A stretch of 64,000 bases of DNA from Bacteroidales bacterium (GCA_017459075.1 JAFUDQ010000021.1:1-64000), one strand, 5' to 3'; shown: positions 8,710 through 19,070, counted from the first letter of the stretch. Numbers and translations are program-made. The notes: generated by a model from the sequence alone, not told the origin.

Positions 8710-10485
8710 TTAGTCACGGGAGAGTTCCCGCAATTCTTCGCGATAAGAAGAGAAAATCTTAGATTTGGAGACAAAGCCTATATAAGACTTGTCATTACGC
8801 ATTACTGGCAGGTTCCAGGCTCCGCTGATTTCGAATTTCTTCATCACGGAATCCATGGACTCATTCTCATAGACCTGCTCCGGAGCTGTCTGCAAATAAT
8901 TATAGACGTGCCTGATATTGTACAAATCGGTATTGAACATATCGGTGCGGACATTTTCAAGGGAGACGTAGCCCTGGAAGTGTCCTTTGGAATCGAGAAT
9001 GGGGAAAATGTTCCTTGAAGAGCGTGAAATGGCTTTTACAAGGTCTCCAAGGGTAGCGTCGATGGAAACGGGGATGAAGTCAGTTTCTACAAGGTCGTTC
9101 ACTTTAAGGAGGGTGAGCACAGCCTGGTCGTTGTCATGGGTAAGAAGTTCTCCAGTAGCGGCGATTCGCTTGGAGTAGATGGAGTAGTGCTCAAAGAAAC
9201 GGGTGATGCCAAATGATACCGTCGCCGTAAGGATAAGGGGCAGGAGCAGGTCGTAGCCGCCGGTAATCTCTGCAATCAGAAAGATGGCCGTCATTGGTGC
9301 CTGCATCACGCCTGCCATTAGGCCCGCCATTCCCACAAGGGCGAAGTTCTGCTCCGGAAGGGTAAGCGACGTTGATGCCAGCAGAAGGTTCAGAGTTCTT
9401 GCAATGACGAAGCCGGCAAGGGCGCCGACTATAAGGGTCGGGCCAAAGGTTCCTCCCACACCGCCTCCGGCGTTGGTGAAAGTCATGGAGAATACCTTCA
9501 GGAGCATTACCAGAAGGAAAAACAGGGGAACGCCCCATGTTGTGGTCATAAGGCCTGCCAGTCCTGAAACTACTGCGCCGTCTTCCGGGTCAGGAGACAT
9601 TCCGTTAAGGAATGGCATAAGTGAGTCGTAGCCTTCACCGAAAAGCGGAGGGAAAAGCAGAATAAGGACACCTAACGAAACGGCGCAGACCGTCCATCTG
9701 ACATAGGGGTTCCGAAGCCTTGACAACAGGTCTTCAAGCTTGAGGGTGGTACGAAGGAAGTACACAGAGCAGAAGCCACAAAATATGCCCAGAATAAGGT
9801 AGAAGGGCATATTTACCATTGAAAATGGCGTCAAGTCGCAGGCAAACGGCCGTTCCATTCCGGTAAGCAGGTAAGACACAACCGTGGCCGATACCGTGCT
9901 GAACAGAAGCGGCATGATGGAACTCATGGAAATATTGAAAAGCAGTATTTCCAGGGTAAACAGAATTCCGGCCAACGGAGCCTTGAATATGCCTGCGATT
10001 GCTCCCGCTGCTCCACAGCCAAGAAGGACGGTTGCGCTGCGGTACGACATTCCCATCCACCTGGCGAAATTGGAACCGATGGCGGCACCGGTATAGACGA
10101 TAGGGGCCTCGGCTCCCACAGAGCCTCCGAAACCAATTGTAATTGAACTTGTCAGGATGGAAGACCACATGTTATGCGGCTTGATGCTCCATTCCTTTTT
10201 AGTCACGGCAACAAGGACCTGGGTAACTCCATGGCCGATATTGTCTTTGATAAGCAACCTTACAAGAAGGCCGCTTACAAACATGCCGATTCCCGGAAGC
10301 ACCAAATAGAACAGGGCTGCGGAAAACGGCATTACTGCTGACGAAAGACCGTCACGTATAATTTTAATGAGGAAATGCAGAAGGACTGCGGCAAGGCCGC
10401 TGAAAATACCTACCAGAAAGGCCAGAATCAGAAGTCTTGTCTTTTCCTGCAGTGCAAGTAGTCTCTGATGAGGTTTAAACGTCAT
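8710..10485 (-). CDS. ClC chloride channel/transporter with CBS pair
   Basis: 591 residues: a voltage-gated chloride channel (ClC) membrane domain of about 430 residues followed by two CBS domains (about 465-590, including IPVSIDATLGDLVKAI and GAWNLPVMRNDKSYIGFV). Selectivity-filter motifs are visible: GFGGSVGAEAPIVYTG (GxxGxE-type) and GGGVGGTFGPTLIVG. The protein moves chloride, possibly in exchange for protons; CBS domains usually sense nucleotides. The start at 10485 (MTFKPHQRL) is inferred: an upstream extension would run through the neighbouring gene in another frame. With this start the genes overlap by 11 bp, indicating one operon with the small acidic protein. Confidence 0.92.
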   Translation of the reverse strand: MTFKPHQRLLALQEKTRLLILAFLVGIFSGLAAVLLHFLIKIIRDGLSSAVMPFSAALFYLVLPGIGMFVSGLLVRLLIKDNIGHGVTQVLVAVTKKEWSIKPHNMWSSILTSSITIGFGGSVGAEAPIVYTGAAIGSNFARWMGMSYRSATVLLGCGAAGAIAGIFKAPLAGILFTLEILLFNISMSSIMPLLFSTVSATVVSYLLTGMERPFACDLTPFSMVNMPFYLILGIFCGFCSVYFLRTTLKLEDLLSRLRNPYVRWTVCAVSLGVLILLFPPLFGEGYDSLMPFLNGMSPDPEDGAVVSGLAGLMTTTWGVPLFFLLVMLLKVFSMTFTNAGGGVGGTFGPTLIVGALAGFVIARTLNLLLASTSLTLPEQNFALVGMAGLMAGVMQAPMTAIFLIAEITGGYDLLLPLILTATVSFGITRFFEHYSIYSKRIAATGELLTHDNDQAVLTLLKVNDLVETDFIPVSIDATLGDLVKAISRSSRNIFPILDSKGHFQGYVSLENVRTDMFNTDLYNIRHVYNYLQTAPEQVYENESMDSVMKKFEISGAWNLPVMRNDKSYIGFVSKSKIFSSYREELRELSRD

Positions 10486-10828
10486 CGTCTCCGGTAGAGT
10501 ACTGGGCGATATTGTCGTCCGGAAGTTCTCCGGCGTTCTCTTCTGAAGAATCTCCTGCAACATCGTCTGAGCCGTCGTCTTCACCGTCCAGCCAGCGCTC
10601 TATTTCGTCGATATTGTCTGTCTTGATTTTAATCTTTACAAGGTAGATGGCGTCCGGAATCTCTACGGTTACCGCATAGAAGCAGGTACCGTCCGGCTTG
10701 TCATACTTCATAAGATCAGGGAGGTAGTCACTGAATCCCTTGGGATATTTGAGAGCGAAAGCTTCCGCCAACTCCTTAGACATGTTCTCATAGCTTATTA
10801 CAGCCCTCTTTTTCTGTACAGGTGACAT
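10475..10828 (-). CDS. Small acidic conserved protein
   Basis: 117 residues, no signal peptide or membrane segment. Residues 1-75 form a compact domain (KRAVISYENMSKELAEAF, TCFYAVTVEIPDAIYLVKIK) resembling an uncharacterised Bacteroidota family I know only as 'hypothetical'. The last 40 residues are very acidic (EDDGSDDVAGDSSEEN). It overlaps the ClC gene by 11 bp and heads the ClC-Tex operon. No function can be assigned. Confidence 0.75.
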   Translation of the reverse strand: MSPVQKKRAVISYENMSKELAEAFALKYPKGFSDYLPDLMKYDKPDGTCFYAVTVEIPDAIYLVKIKIKTDNIDEIERWLDGEDDGSDDVAGDSSEENAGELPDDNIAQYSTGDDDV

Positions 10829-10912
10829 AATAAATTCTTAGTTTCAGTTTAGAGTTTTAATTAGTATTACGGTGCAATATTAAGACAAATTTCTTTTCCT
10901 GCAATGCACTTT

Positions 10913-12694
10913 TTAATGTTTTTTGCCCGTAGGGTTGTTCTTTTTGGCCGGAAACTCGCTTCTTTTGAAAAAATAAGACTTTTGGAGGCGTTTTTTCTCC
11001 GGGTCACGCTCTACAAACACGCTTTTGAGAGTACGGGGGTCAAGGCCTGTATAGAACATTACGGAAGATGTAGTCATGGGCGTGGGAGTGAAATCCTGAA
11101 CCTGGTCCATATACAATCCCCTAAGTGCAGGATGGCGTGCCAGCTGCTCCATGTCATGCATTGTGCATCCCGGATGTGAGGATATGAAATATGGTACGAT
11201 CCCGGTTTTCCTTCCGGCTTTGGCCGTAATGGTATCGAACTCACGGCGCAGACGTTCAAAAAGGCGGAACGACGGTTTTGCCAAATAGTAAAGGACCTTG
11301 TCTTCAGTATGCTCCGGAGCAACTTTCAAGCGGCCTGACGTATGGTCAAGAATGAGTTCCTTAAGATATGGTTTGGAAGACTCGTCCACATAACCGTCTT
11401 CTGACAGGAAAAGGTCATACCTGATTCCGCTGCCTATGTAAGAATGGTTGATTCCTTTAACGGAATCGACCTTGTGATACAGGTTAAGTATGCGTGTATG
11501 GTCCCTGTCAAGGTTTTTGCACGGTGCCGGGAAAAGGCAGGACTTCCTGCGGCAAATGGCGCAAAGCGTCTTGTCACGTCCTCCCATTCCGTACATATTG
11601 GCCGTGGGTGCACCAAGGTCAGATATGTTTCCGGCGAACCCGGGAAGGTCCAGGAGACCTTTTACCTCCTTAAGAATGGAATTCTCGCTTCTGGACTGGA
11701 TGAATTTGCCCTGATGAGCGGCAATTGTGCAGAAATTACAGCCTCCGAAGCATCCCCTGTGGGTATTAATGGAGAATTTTATCATATCGTAGGCCGGTAT
11801 CCTCTTGCCTTTGTACCTTGGGTGAGGCAGCTTAGTATAAGGAACATCCCAGAATGAATCCATCTCTTCCTGCGTTGCCGGCGGCCAGGTGGGGTTAATC
11901 TGCACATAACCATTGCCCACGGCCTCTATGATGGTATCCGGATGCAGCATATTTGCATGCGTCTCAATCTGGTGAAAATTCTCTGCGAAAGCCTTTTTGA
12001 TGGTCTGGCACTCCTCAAAAGAATGCAACTGCAAAATTCCGTCTCCGGAAGGAGGCTCCCCCTTTGAGTAAAAGCCGATTTGCGGAATCTGACGCATCTT
12101 ATGGATGCTCCATCCGGCTTCTATACCTTTTGCCAGCTCCAGTATAGTGCGCTCCCCCATTCCGTACGACAGATAATCGGCACCGCTGTCAACCAATATC
12201 GACGGAAAAAGCCGATCCTGCCAATAATCGTAATGTGTGAGTCTTCGCAGCGATGCTTCTATACCGCCGATGATTACGGGGATATCGGGGTAAAGCTGCT
12301 TAAGGATCTTGGTGTAGACGGTTACGGCGTAATCAGGCCTTTGGCCTGCCTTCCCTTCTGGGGTGTAGGCATCATCGTGGCGAAGACGCTTGGCTGCGGT
12401 GTAATGGTTCACCATTGAATCCATCGCACCGGAATTCACACCAAAGAAAAGTCTTGGAGCCCCAAGCTTTTTGAAATCCCGCAAGTCATCCCTCCAGTTT
12501 GGCTGCGGAATGACGGCAACGCGGTAGCCAAACTTCTGCAACCATCTGGATATCACCGCAGTACCGAATGACGGATGGTCAATGAAGGCATCTCCGGTGA
12601 ACATTATTACATCTATGTAGTCCCAGCCTAAAGCCTCCACTTCTTTCTTGGAAGTGGGGAACATATAAGCGTTTTCTTGATTTTTTCCTGCCAT
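10913..12694 (-). CDS. ygiQ: YgiQ family radical SAM protein
   Basis: 593 residues, the usual length of YgiQ. The N-terminal UPF0313 region (FPTSKKEVEALGWDYIDVIM, RLFFGVNSGAMDSMVNHYT) is followed by a radical SAM core with the CX3CX2C cluster motif in CFGGCNFCTI (about residue 318) and a C-terminal cysteine segment (CAICRRKSCLFPAPC). The family is widely conserved but its reaction is not established. Transcribed from a promoter that overlaps the divergent lipid-kinase promoter. Confidence 0.93.
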   Translation of the reverse strand: MAGKNQENAYMFPTSKKEVEALGWDYIDVIMFTGDAFIDHPSFGTAVISRWLQKFGYRVAVIPQPNWRDDLRDFKKLGAPRLFFGVNSGAMDSMVNHYTAAKRLRHDDAYTPEGKAGQRPDYAVTVYTKILKQLYPDIPVIIGGIEASLRRLTHYDYWQDRLFPSILVDSGADYLSYGMGERTILELAKGIEAGWSIHKMRQIPQIGFYSKGEPPSGDGILQLHSFEECQTIKKAFAENFHQIETHANMLHPDTIIEAVGNGYVQINPTWPPATQEEMDSFWDVPYTKLPHPRYKGKRIPAYDMIKFSINTHRGCFGGCNFCTIAAHQGKFIQSRSENSILKEVKGLLDLPGFAGNISDLGAPTANMYGMGGRDKTLCAICRRKSCLFPAPCKNLDRDHTRILNLYHKVDSVKGINHSYIGSGIRYDLFLSEDGYVDESSKPYLKELILDHTSGRLKVAPEHTEDKVLYYLAKPSFRLFERLRREFDTITAKAGRKTGIVPYFISSHPGCTMHDMEQLARHPALRGLYMDQVQDFTPTPMTTSSVMFYTGLDPRTLKSVFVERDPEKKRLQKSYFFKRSEFPAKKNNPTGKKH

Positions 12695-12723
12695 AATAAT
12701 CAGGTCAGTGTAATTTTATGGAG

Positions 12724-12755
12724 CAAAAATAGTATATTTGCGCGGTTTCACCAAA
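12724..12755 (-). promoter_or_regulatory. ygiQ promoter
   Basis: Minus-strand TTTG (12752-12755), a 20-bp spacer and TATTTTTG (12724-12731) match the Bacteroidota -33/-7 consensus. The divergent lipid-kinase -7 box (12733-12740) lies inside the spacer, so the two polymerases would compete. Confidence 0.65.
12733..12740 (+). promoter_or_regulatory. -7 box of lipid kinase gene
   Basis: TATATTTG, a perfect TAnnTTTG element, lies 16 bases before the ATG at 12757. No good -33 box is visible 18-21 bp upstream. Confidence 0.6.
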
Positions 12756-12756
12756 C

Positions 12757-13647
12757 ATGCCTATGAACAAGATTGCATTTATCGTAAATCCCATTTCCGG
12801 TGGGAAGAACAAGAAAAAGATTATCTCCATGATAGAGAGCAGGATGGCCTCCTCCGGCATTAAGTGGCAGCTTTGTCCTACTGAATATGCCGGTCACGCA
12901 ATTTCTCTTGCACATGAGGCCGATGCAGATGTTGTCGTTGCCGTTGGTGGCGACGGAACAGTGAGCGAAGTGGCCCAGGGCCTGCTTGGTACGGGCAAGG
13001 CACTTGGAATCATCCCCTGCGGAAGCGGAGACGGCCTGGCCCTTCACCTTGGCATCAGCAGGACTCCGTCAAAGGCTCTGGAGCAGCTGCTTGGCGGCGA
13101 AAAGGTTGATATGGACGCCTGCAATGTAAATGGACGTCCGTTCTTCTGCACTACCGGTGTTGGTTTTGACGCCGATGTTGCCCTAGCTTTCGCACAGGCC
13201 GGAAAGCGCGGGCTAAAGACTTATGTATCAAAGTCTTGGAGTATATGGAAGCATTACAAACCACTTACATACAAGATTAATGTGGATGGTACCGTGACCG
13301 AGCTCCCGGCTATGTTTGTAACCGTTGGCAATGCCAACCAGTGGGGAAACAGGGCTAAGATTACCCCGGAGGCATCTGTCAGGGACGGGCTCCTGGAAGT
13401 AACGGCTGTAAAGCCATTCCATTTCTGGCAGTTCCCCGCGCTTGGCTTCAGGCTTTTTGCTGGTTCAGCCAACAAGAGCCGGAAAGTACTTCATTTCCGT
13501 GGCAAAAAGGTGGTAATTACCCGCCCGGCTGCCGGAGCAATCCATTTTGACGGTGACCCCTCAGAAATGGGCACATCCCTGGAAGTTAACCTTAAGCCGT
13601 CAGCCCTCTACGCCATCGTTCCGGAAAACAGAAAATATACTATTTAG
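12757..13647 (+). CDS. Diacylglycerol kinase-family lipid kinase
   Basis: 296 residues of the YegS/DgkB family, which phosphorylates diacylglycerol or a related lipid using ATP at the membrane surface. Key motifs: IAFIVNPISGGKNKK at the N-terminus, the nucleotide-binding VAVGGDGTVSEVA and the GSGDGLALHLGI loop, followed by the beta-sandwich C-terminal domain. ATGs at 12757 and 12763 are both possible. The acyltransferase gene starts one base after the stop, so the two are coupled, suggesting joint action on membrane lipids or glycans. Confidence 0.92.
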   Translation: MPMNKIAFIVNPISGGKNKKKIISMIESRMASSGIKWQLCPTEYAGHAISLAHEADADVVVAVGGDGTVSEVAQGLLGTGKALGIIPCGSGDGLALHLGISRTPSKALEQLLGGEKVDMDACNVNGRPFFCTTGVGFDADVALAFAQAGKRGLKTYVSKSWSIWKHYKPLTYKINVDGTVTELPAMFVTVGNANQWGNRAKITPEASVRDGLLEVTAVKPFHFWQFPALGFRLFAGSANKSRKVLHFRGKKVVITRPAAGAIHFDGDPSEMGTSLEVNLKPSALYAIVPENRKYTI

Positions 13648-13648
13648 A

Positions 13649-14818
13649 ATGGAAACAAAAAGAGAAGTATGGATTGACTGGATGCGAGTAGTAGCCTGCT
13701 TTATGGTAATGGTAGTGCACAGCACTGAACCATTTTACCTTGGTGGCGACGGCTCCCTCATACTGAACAGCACCGATGCATTCTGGTCATCATTCTTTGA
13801 TTCCTTCGTACGCGCATGCGTTCCGCTGTTCGTGGTAGCATCCGCCTACCTCCAATTCCCGGTAAAATACTCCACCGGAGAATTCTTCCGCAAACGTGCG
13901 GTGCGAATACTGATTCCATTTATTATATGGACCATAGTGTACGCCCTTGTGTGGGGTGAACCGGTTCAGAATCTTAAAGACCTCCTGCTGAACTTTAACT
14001 ATGCGGCTGGACATCTCTGGTTTGTATATATGCTTGCGGGACTGTATCTTATTATGCCGATGCTGTCTCCGTGGGCGCAGAAGGTTAGCAAGCGTGAGCT
14101 ACTGTTTTACATGGCAATATGCTTCTTTACAACGCTGATTCCGCTGATTCGCGACTGGGCTGCCAGCACTCCCGCGCCCGTTGTTTACGGCCCTTCAGGC
14201 CTTCCGCGTGCCGCCTTATTCCCGCTTTGGGGAGAGGCCAGCTGGAATGCATACGGAGTATTCTACTATCTGAGTGGTTTTGTTGGTTATATGTTGCTGG
14301 GGTTATATCTTAGGAAGTTCGTGGGAGAACTTTCCTGGAAGAAGACCCTGGCCATTGCCGTGCCTGCGTTCGTGATTGGCTTTGGAGTCACTTTTGGCGG
14401 CTTCCTCCACCGCGTTGGCTGCGAGTTCCCTGCCACAGGACTGGTAGAGAAAGCCGTCTGGTGGGAAACCACATGGTGCAATGACACCGTTGGAGTTGCC
14501 CTTATGACTCTTGCCTGGATACTAATTTTCCGTAAGATTAAATCCGCCGGACCCTTCTATCAGAAAGCGCTCCTTCCCGTTTCCAAAGCCAGCTACGGCA
14601 TGTACCTGATTCATTTGCTGGTACTTGTATACGTCTCTGGGTTCATCCGCACTTGGCTTGGCTCTGCCATAGCCGGCGGCCCGGACGCCTCTCCTCTTGG
14701 CTTCTGGACCACCCCCGCAGAAATCCTGCTCACCGCAGTAGCCTCCTTCCTGATTGTGGCTATTATTGCCATCCTCCTCCAGAAGATTCCCAAAATCGGC
14801 AAATACCTCATGGGCTAA
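13649..14818 (+). CDS. Acyltransferase 3 family membrane protein
   Basis: 389 residues with about ten membrane helices. Diagnostic are the N-terminal REVWIDWMRVVACFMVMVVH with the catalytic-type histidine in helix 1, and GMYLIHLLVLVYV near the C-terminus. Family members O-acetylate or O-acylate sugars of surface polysaccharides or lipids. The start METKREVW follows the lipid kinase stop by one base; longer in-frame extension would overlap that gene. The precise acceptor is unknown. Confidence 0.9.
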   Translation: METKREVWIDWMRVVACFMVMVVHSTEPFYLGGDGSLILNSTDAFWSSFFDSFVRACVPLFVVASAYLQFPVKYSTGEFFRKRAVRILIPFIIWTIVYALVWGEPVQNLKDLLLNFNYAAGHLWFVYMLAGLYLIMPMLSPWAQKVSKRELLFYMAICFFTTLIPLIRDWAASTPAPVVYGPSGLPRAALFPLWGEASWNAYGVFYYLSGFVGYMLLGLYLRKFVGELSWKKTLAIAVPAFVIGFGVTFGGFLHRVGCEFPATGLVEKAVWWETTWCNDTVGVALMTLAWILIFRKIKSAGPFYQKALLPVSKASYGMYLIHLLVLVYVSGFIRTWLGSAIAGGPDASPLGFWTTPAEILLTAVASFLIVAIIAILLQKIPKIGKYLMG

Positions 14819-14863
14819 TCACCTCTGTTTCACAAGAATAGTTTGCAGATTCCAGAAAAAGCC

Positions 14864-16657
14864 TTACATGCGGTCCGGGAGCTGGATGCCAAGGATGGCC
14901 ATGGCGGAGCGGAGGGTGCGAGCCAAGGTGGCAATGAGCACCAGGCGATACTTGAGAAGCACTGGGTCAGGCTCTTTAAGTATCTGTGTATCATGGTAAT
15001 ACTGATTAAACTCCTTAGCCAAATCATAAGAGTAATTGGCAAGCACTGCAGGGCTGAGCGCAGCCACAGCCTCCCCTATCTTGGACGGGAACAGCCCCAG
15101 CAACTTCACAAGACGAACCTCCTTTACGGAAGGAGAAACAGAATCCAGGACATCATCGGCACCAAAAGCAATATCCTGCTCCGCAGCCTTCCTCAATATG
15201 GAACAGATGCGGGCATGGGTATATTGGATAAAAGGACCGGTGTTGCCATTGAAGTCGATGGACTCCTTGGGATTGAAGAGCATCGTCTTCTTGGGATCCA
15301 CCTTAACAATGAAGTACTTAAGTGCGCCAAGACCAATCATATGGTAAAGCTTCTCCTTCTCATCCTTAGGCATATCGGCAAGCTTGCCGCTCTCCTCAGA
15401 AGTCTTTTTAGCCTCCTGATACATAGCCTCAATAAGGTCGTCGGCATCAACCACAGTACCCTCACGGGACTTCATCTTGCCCTCCGGGAGCTCTACCATG
15501 CCGTATGAAAGATGGTAAATCTGGTCTGCCCAGTCAAAGCCAAGCTTCTTAAGAATGAGCTTAAGTACCTGGAAATGATAATCCTGCTCATTTCCAACCA
15601 CATAAACGTGGGAATCAAGGTTATAGTTGGCAAAACGCCTCTCTGCCGTACCAAGGTCCTGAGTAATGTAAACCGAAGTGCCATCGCCACGAAGCACAAG
15701 CTTGCGGTCAAGACCGTCGGCCGTAAGGTCGCACCAAACGGAACCATCGGCTTCACGAACAAAGACGCCGCTATCCAAACCCTTCTGTACCAGTTCCTTA
15801 CCAAGAATATAAGTCTCAGACTCATGATCCACCACATCAAAGGTAATACCCAGGGCGGCATAGGTCTGGTCAAAACCTTCGTAAACCCAGCCGTTCATCT
15901 TTTTCCAGAGAGCGCGAACCTCAGGGTCTTCCTTCTCCCAGGCCACCAGCATATCGTGTGCAGCCTTGATTGAAGGCGCCTCCTTCTTAGCTTCTTCCTC
16001 TGATAGACCCTTATCCATCAGCTCCTTAACCTCACTCTTGTACCACTTGTCAAAAGCAACATAGCAGTCCCCCACCAGATGGTCACCCTTGATGCCTTCT
16101 GACTGGGGAGTCTTGCCGTCAAAGAACTTCTGCCAAGCCAGCATACTCTTACAGATATGCACTCCACGGTCATTGACGATGGTGGACTTGATAACCTCGT
16201 TACCACCAGCCTTCAGAAGGCGTGAAACGCTGTCACCCAGCAGGTTGTTGCGAATGTGGCCAAGATGCAGCGGCTTGTTTGTATTCGGAGATGAGAATTC
16301 CACCATGACACGGCGGCCGGTAGAAGGCAGCTGGCCAAAAAAAGCATCGGCAGCAATTGAACGAAGTTCTTCATTCCAATAAACTTCACTGAAGAGGATA
16401 TTGAGGAAGCCTTTGACACAGTTGAAACTTGCAATCTCCGGCACATTGTCCTTAAGCCATGCGCCGATGGCGTTTCCAGTCACCTCCGGAGAAGATTTTG
16501 ACATCCTCAAGAGAGGAAAAACGACCAATGTATAATCACCTTCAAACTCCTTTCTGGTTACCGAAACCTGAAGGGCAGAAGGCTCGGTTACAACACCATA
16601 CAAGGCGGAGATAGCTTCTGCCGCCTTGCTCTGTATAAATAATTCAGGACTCATCAT
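14864..16657 (-). CDS. argS: Arginyl-tRNA synthetase
   Basis: About 597 residues, class Ia synthetase charging tRNA-Arg. The N-terminal Add-1 domain (about 1-110) is followed by the catalytic core with the HIGH-type motif in SSPNTNKPLHLGHIRNNLLG and the KMSKS-equivalent ELPEGKMKSREGTVV, then the DALR anticodon-binding domain ending in IQLPDRM. The start is one of two adjacent ATGs (16657 or 16654); an upstream extension would overlap rpoD. The gap to rpoD is only four bases, so it is probably cotranscribed with it. Confidence 0.96.
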   Translation of the reverse strand: MMSPELFIQSKAAEAISALYGVVTEPSALQVSVTRKEFEGDYTLVVFPLLRMSKSSPEVTGNAIGAWLKDNVPEIASFNCVKGFLNILFSEVYWNEELRSIAADAFFGQLPSTGRRVMVEFSSPNTNKPLHLGHIRNNLLGDSVSRLLKAGGNEVIKSTIVNDRGVHICKSMLAWQKFFDGKTPQSEGIKGDHLVGDCYVAFDKWYKSEVKELMDKGLSEEEAKKEAPSIKAAHDMLVAWEKEDPEVRALWKKMNGWVYEGFDQTYAALGITFDVVDHESETYILGKELVQKGLDSGVFVREADGSVWCDLTADGLDRKLVLRGDGTSVYITQDLGTAERRFANYNLDSHVYVVGNEQDYHFQVLKLILKKLGFDWADQIYHLSYGMVELPEGKMKSREGTVVDADDLIEAMYQEAKKTSEESGKLADMPKDEKEKLYHMIGLGALKYFIVKVDPKKTMLFNPKESIDFNGNTGPFIQYTHARICSILRKAAEQDIAFGADDVLDSVSPSVKEVRLVKLLGLFPSKIGEAVAALSPAVLANYSYDLAKEFNQYYHDTQILKEPDPVLLKYRLVLIATLARTLRSAMAILGIQLPDRM

Positions 16658-16661
16658 AATT

Positions 16662-17522
16662 CTAACCCAGGTAACTCTTGAGCTGTTTGCTTCTAGACAC
16701 ATTTTTAAGACGACGGATAGCCTTCTCCTTAATCTGACGCACCCTTTCACGGGTAAGGCCGAAGCGCTCTCCGATCTCCTCAAGCGTCATCTCCTGGCAA
16801 CCGATGCCGAAGAATGACTTGATTATCTCCCTCTCACGCGTTGTAAGGGTGGCAAGCGCCCTTTCAATCTCTGTATTAAGGCTTTCGTTAATAAGGCCCC
16901 TGTCTGCACTTGGAGAATCATCATTAGGCAGGACATCCAAAAGACTGTTATCCTCTCCTTCCACAAACGGAGCGTCCACGGAAACGTGCCTTCCTGAAAC
17001 CCTCAGGGTATCTGAAATCTTGTCCTTAGGGACATCTATCATCTCTGAAAGTTCCTCGCTGGAAGGCTGACGTTCGTTCTCCTGCTCAAATTTGGACAGA
17101 GCCTTGTTAATCTTGTTCAGGGAACCCACCTGGTTAAGAGGCAGCCTGACAATACGGCTTTGCTCTGCAAGAGCCTGAAGTATGGACTGACGAATCCACC
17201 AGACAGCGTAAGAAATAAATTTGAATCCGCGTGTTTCATCGAACTTCTCTGCGGCCTTGATAAGCCCGAGGTTTCCCTCGTTTATAAGGTCCGGCAGGCT
17301 GAGTCCCTGGTTCTGATACTGTTTTGCAACGGATACCACGAACCTGAGGTTTGCCTTCGTGAGCTTTTCCAGTGCAACCTGGTCACCTTTTCTGATACGC
17401 TGTGCAAGTTCTACTTCCTCTTCAGGTGAAACCAGTTCCTCACGGCCTATTTCCTGCAAATACTTGTCAAGCGAAGCACTCTCACGGTTAGTGATGGATT
17501 TTGTAATCTTAAGCTGTCTCAT
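16662..17522 (-). CDS. rpoD: Primary RNA polymerase sigma factor
   Basis: 286 residues, the typical short Bacteroidota primary sigma without region 1.1. Visible regions are 1.2 ([20 protein letters not shown]), 2 ([20 protein letters not shown] and [13 protein letters not shown]), 3 and 4.2 ([20 protein letters not shown]). This family recognises the TTTG/TAnnTTTG promoters seen throughout the window. It lies eight bases downstream of degP on the same strand and four bases before argS, giving a degP-rpoD-argS cluster. Confidence 0.97.
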   Translation of the reverse strand: MRQLKITKSITNRESASLDKYLQEIGREELVSPEEEVELAQRIRKGDQVALEKLTKANLRFVVSVAKQYQNQGLSLPDLINEGNLGLIKAAEKFDETRGFKFISYAVWWIRQSILQALAEQSRIVRLPLNQVGSLNKINKALSKFEQENERQPSSEELSEMIDVPKDKISDTLRVSGRHVSVDAPFVEGEDNSLLDVLPNDDSPSADRGLINESLNTEIERALATLTTREREIIKSFFGIGCQEMTLEEIGERFGLTRERVRQIKEKAIRRLKNVSRSKQLKSYLG

Positions 17523-17530
17523 TGTCTTTA

Positions 17531-18982
17531 TTATTCCTTGCCGAAGCCGAAGTAAGCCTCTCTGCCAGAAGATGTTACACCCTCAAAGAATACAGACCTC
17601 TTCGCCTTCTTGGCGATATTAACTACATCCTGAGGTGATGAAACAGGCTGGTCATTGACATACAGGATAATAAATCCGTCCGAAGCCCCGCTCTGGCGCA
17701 TTTTGCCGTTTCCTGCATCTTCTATTACGACACCCTTCTTAAGGCCGAGGCGTGCAAGAGTTTTCTCATCCGCAGCCTTGAGGGTAGCGCCGTAGAAAGA
17801 CACTGAACCGTCGGAACTTACCGTAGCATTAGCTTCTTCTGAAGACAGGAAAGTAACCTCAAAATCAAGAGTTTGGCCATCCCTGACAACCTTTACATTA
17901 GCCTTGTCACCGGGGCGGTAGCTTGCCACCTGTGCCTGGACCTCTGCCATGCTTTTAACGATAACGGAACCGACAGATACGATAACATCTCCAGCTTTCA
18001 AACCGGCCTTGTCGGCAGCACTGCCTTTCATTACCTCTCTAATATATACGCCTTCCGGGGAAGAAAGTTTCAATTCCTCTGCTTTTTTGCTGTCAATTTC
18101 CTGCATGGTGATGCCAAGAAGAGCCCTCTTTACTGAACCGAATTCAATGATATCGCCGATGACTTTCTTAACAAGATTTGAAGGAATGGCAAAAGAATAG
18201 CCAGTGTAAGAACCTGTCTGTGAGACGATTGCAGTATTTATACCCACGAGCTCACCCTTCTCGTTAACAAGGGCGCCGCCGGAGTTGCCGGGATTCACGG
18301 CAGCATCGGTCTGAATGAAAGACTCAATCTTGAGTTCACGGGTGGAATGCTGCATCTGACGGCCTTTTGCACTGACGATGCCGGCGGTGATGGTGGAGCG
18401 AAGGTCATAAGGGCTGCCTATAGCGATAACCCACTGGCCAAGGCGAAGCTCGTCAGAATTGCCGAATGGAACGGTAGGAAGACCGGTCTCTGCAACCTTG
18501 ATAAGAGCCACATCGGTAGCAGGGTCGGTACCGACTATAGTTGCCTCATAAGTTTTATTGTTGTTAAGGGTAACTTCAACCTTCTCTGCATTCTCTACAA
18601 CATGGTTGTTTGTGACGATGTAACCGTCTTCACGGATGATGACGCCGCTACCGCTGGCCTGACGTGCCTGAGAGCTGCCCATGCCTTCATCGCCAAAGAA
18701 GAAACGGAAGAAAGGATCCATCATCTGGTCCTGACGTGACGATTTGACAGTCACTTTGACATAAACGACTGCCTCTACTGCGGATTCTGCTGCGTAAGTG
18801 AAATCCGGATATTCTTTTTGTGACAGGTTAACTGTTTGATATACAGGCATGCCGATGGAGCTGCTGTCTGCACCTGAGACATAACCGACTGTGCCTTTAT
18901 TTGATGAAAGGCTCAAAATAGCGAAAGCCGTCAGCGCTGCTGCGGCTACTGAGATCAATACTGTCAATAAATTCTTCTTCAT
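17531..18982 (-). CDS. degP: Do-type periplasmic serine protease (HtrA/DegP)
   Basis: 483 residues. An N-terminal signal anchor ([20 protein letters not shown]) precedes a trypsin-like domain with His127 (NNHVVENA), Asp157 (ATDVALIKV) and Ser234 (NPGNSGGAL). PDZ1 is at about residues 285-375 ([18 protein letters not shown]) and a more divergent PDZ2 at the C-terminus. It degrades and chaperones misfolded envelope proteins. A stretch of [12 protein letters not shown] is the usual LA loop. The gene heads the degP-rpoD-argS cluster and is divergent from dnaN across a 173-bp region holding an inverted repeat. Confidence 0.95.
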   Translation of the reverse strand: MKKNLLTVLISVAAAALTAFAILSLSSNKGTVGYVSGADSSSIGMPVYQTVNLSQKEYPDFTYAAESAVEAVVYVKVTVKSSRQDQMMDPFFRFFFGDEGMGSSQARQASGSGVIIREDGYIVTNNHVVENAEKVEVTLNNNKTYEATIVGTDPATDVALIKVAETGLPTVPFGNSDELRLGQWVIAIGSPYDLRSTITAGIVSAKGRQMQHSTRELKIESFIQTDAAVNPGNSGGALVNEKGELVGINTAIVSQTGSYTGYSFAIPSNLVKKVIGDIIEFGSVKRALLGITMQEIDSKKAEELKLSSPEGVYIREVMKGSAADKAGLKAGDVIVSVGSVIVKSMAEVQAQVASYRPGDKANVKVVRDGQTLDFEVTFLSSEEANATVSSDGSVSFYGATLKAADEKTLARLGLKKGVVIEDAGNGKMRQSGASDGFIILYVNDQPVSSPQDVVNIAKKAKRSVFFEGVTSSGREAYFGFGKE

Positions 18983-19026
18983 AATCTCTCAAATTTTAAT
19001 TCTGACACAGACAAACTCAAACACTA

Positions 19027-19044
19027 TGCCAAAACCATTTGGCA
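19027..19044. promoter_or_regulatory. Inverted repeat overlapping dnaN -33 box
   Basis: TGCCAAA and TTTGGCA flank ACCA in a perfect 7-4-7 inverted repeat, the right size for a dimeric repressor. The right arm supplies the TTTG used as the dnaN -33 box, and the site also lies upstream of divergent degP. No regulator can be named. Confidence 0.5.
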
Positions 19045-19070
19045 AATCTGAAAAAAATTTCTTACCTTTG
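19038..19070 (+). promoter_or_regulatory. dnaN promoter
   Basis: TTTG (19038-19041), a 21-bp spacer and TACCTTTG (19063-19070). The leader to the ATG at 19156 is about 80 bases and contains two short inverted repeats, CAGCGC/GCGCTG (19085-19103) and GATGC/GCATC (19103-19122). Confidence 0.7.

Noticed and set aside
15512-15973. 153-codon open frame on the + strand
   Set aside because: Complement of argS; long only because the coding strand is poor in stop-complement triplets.
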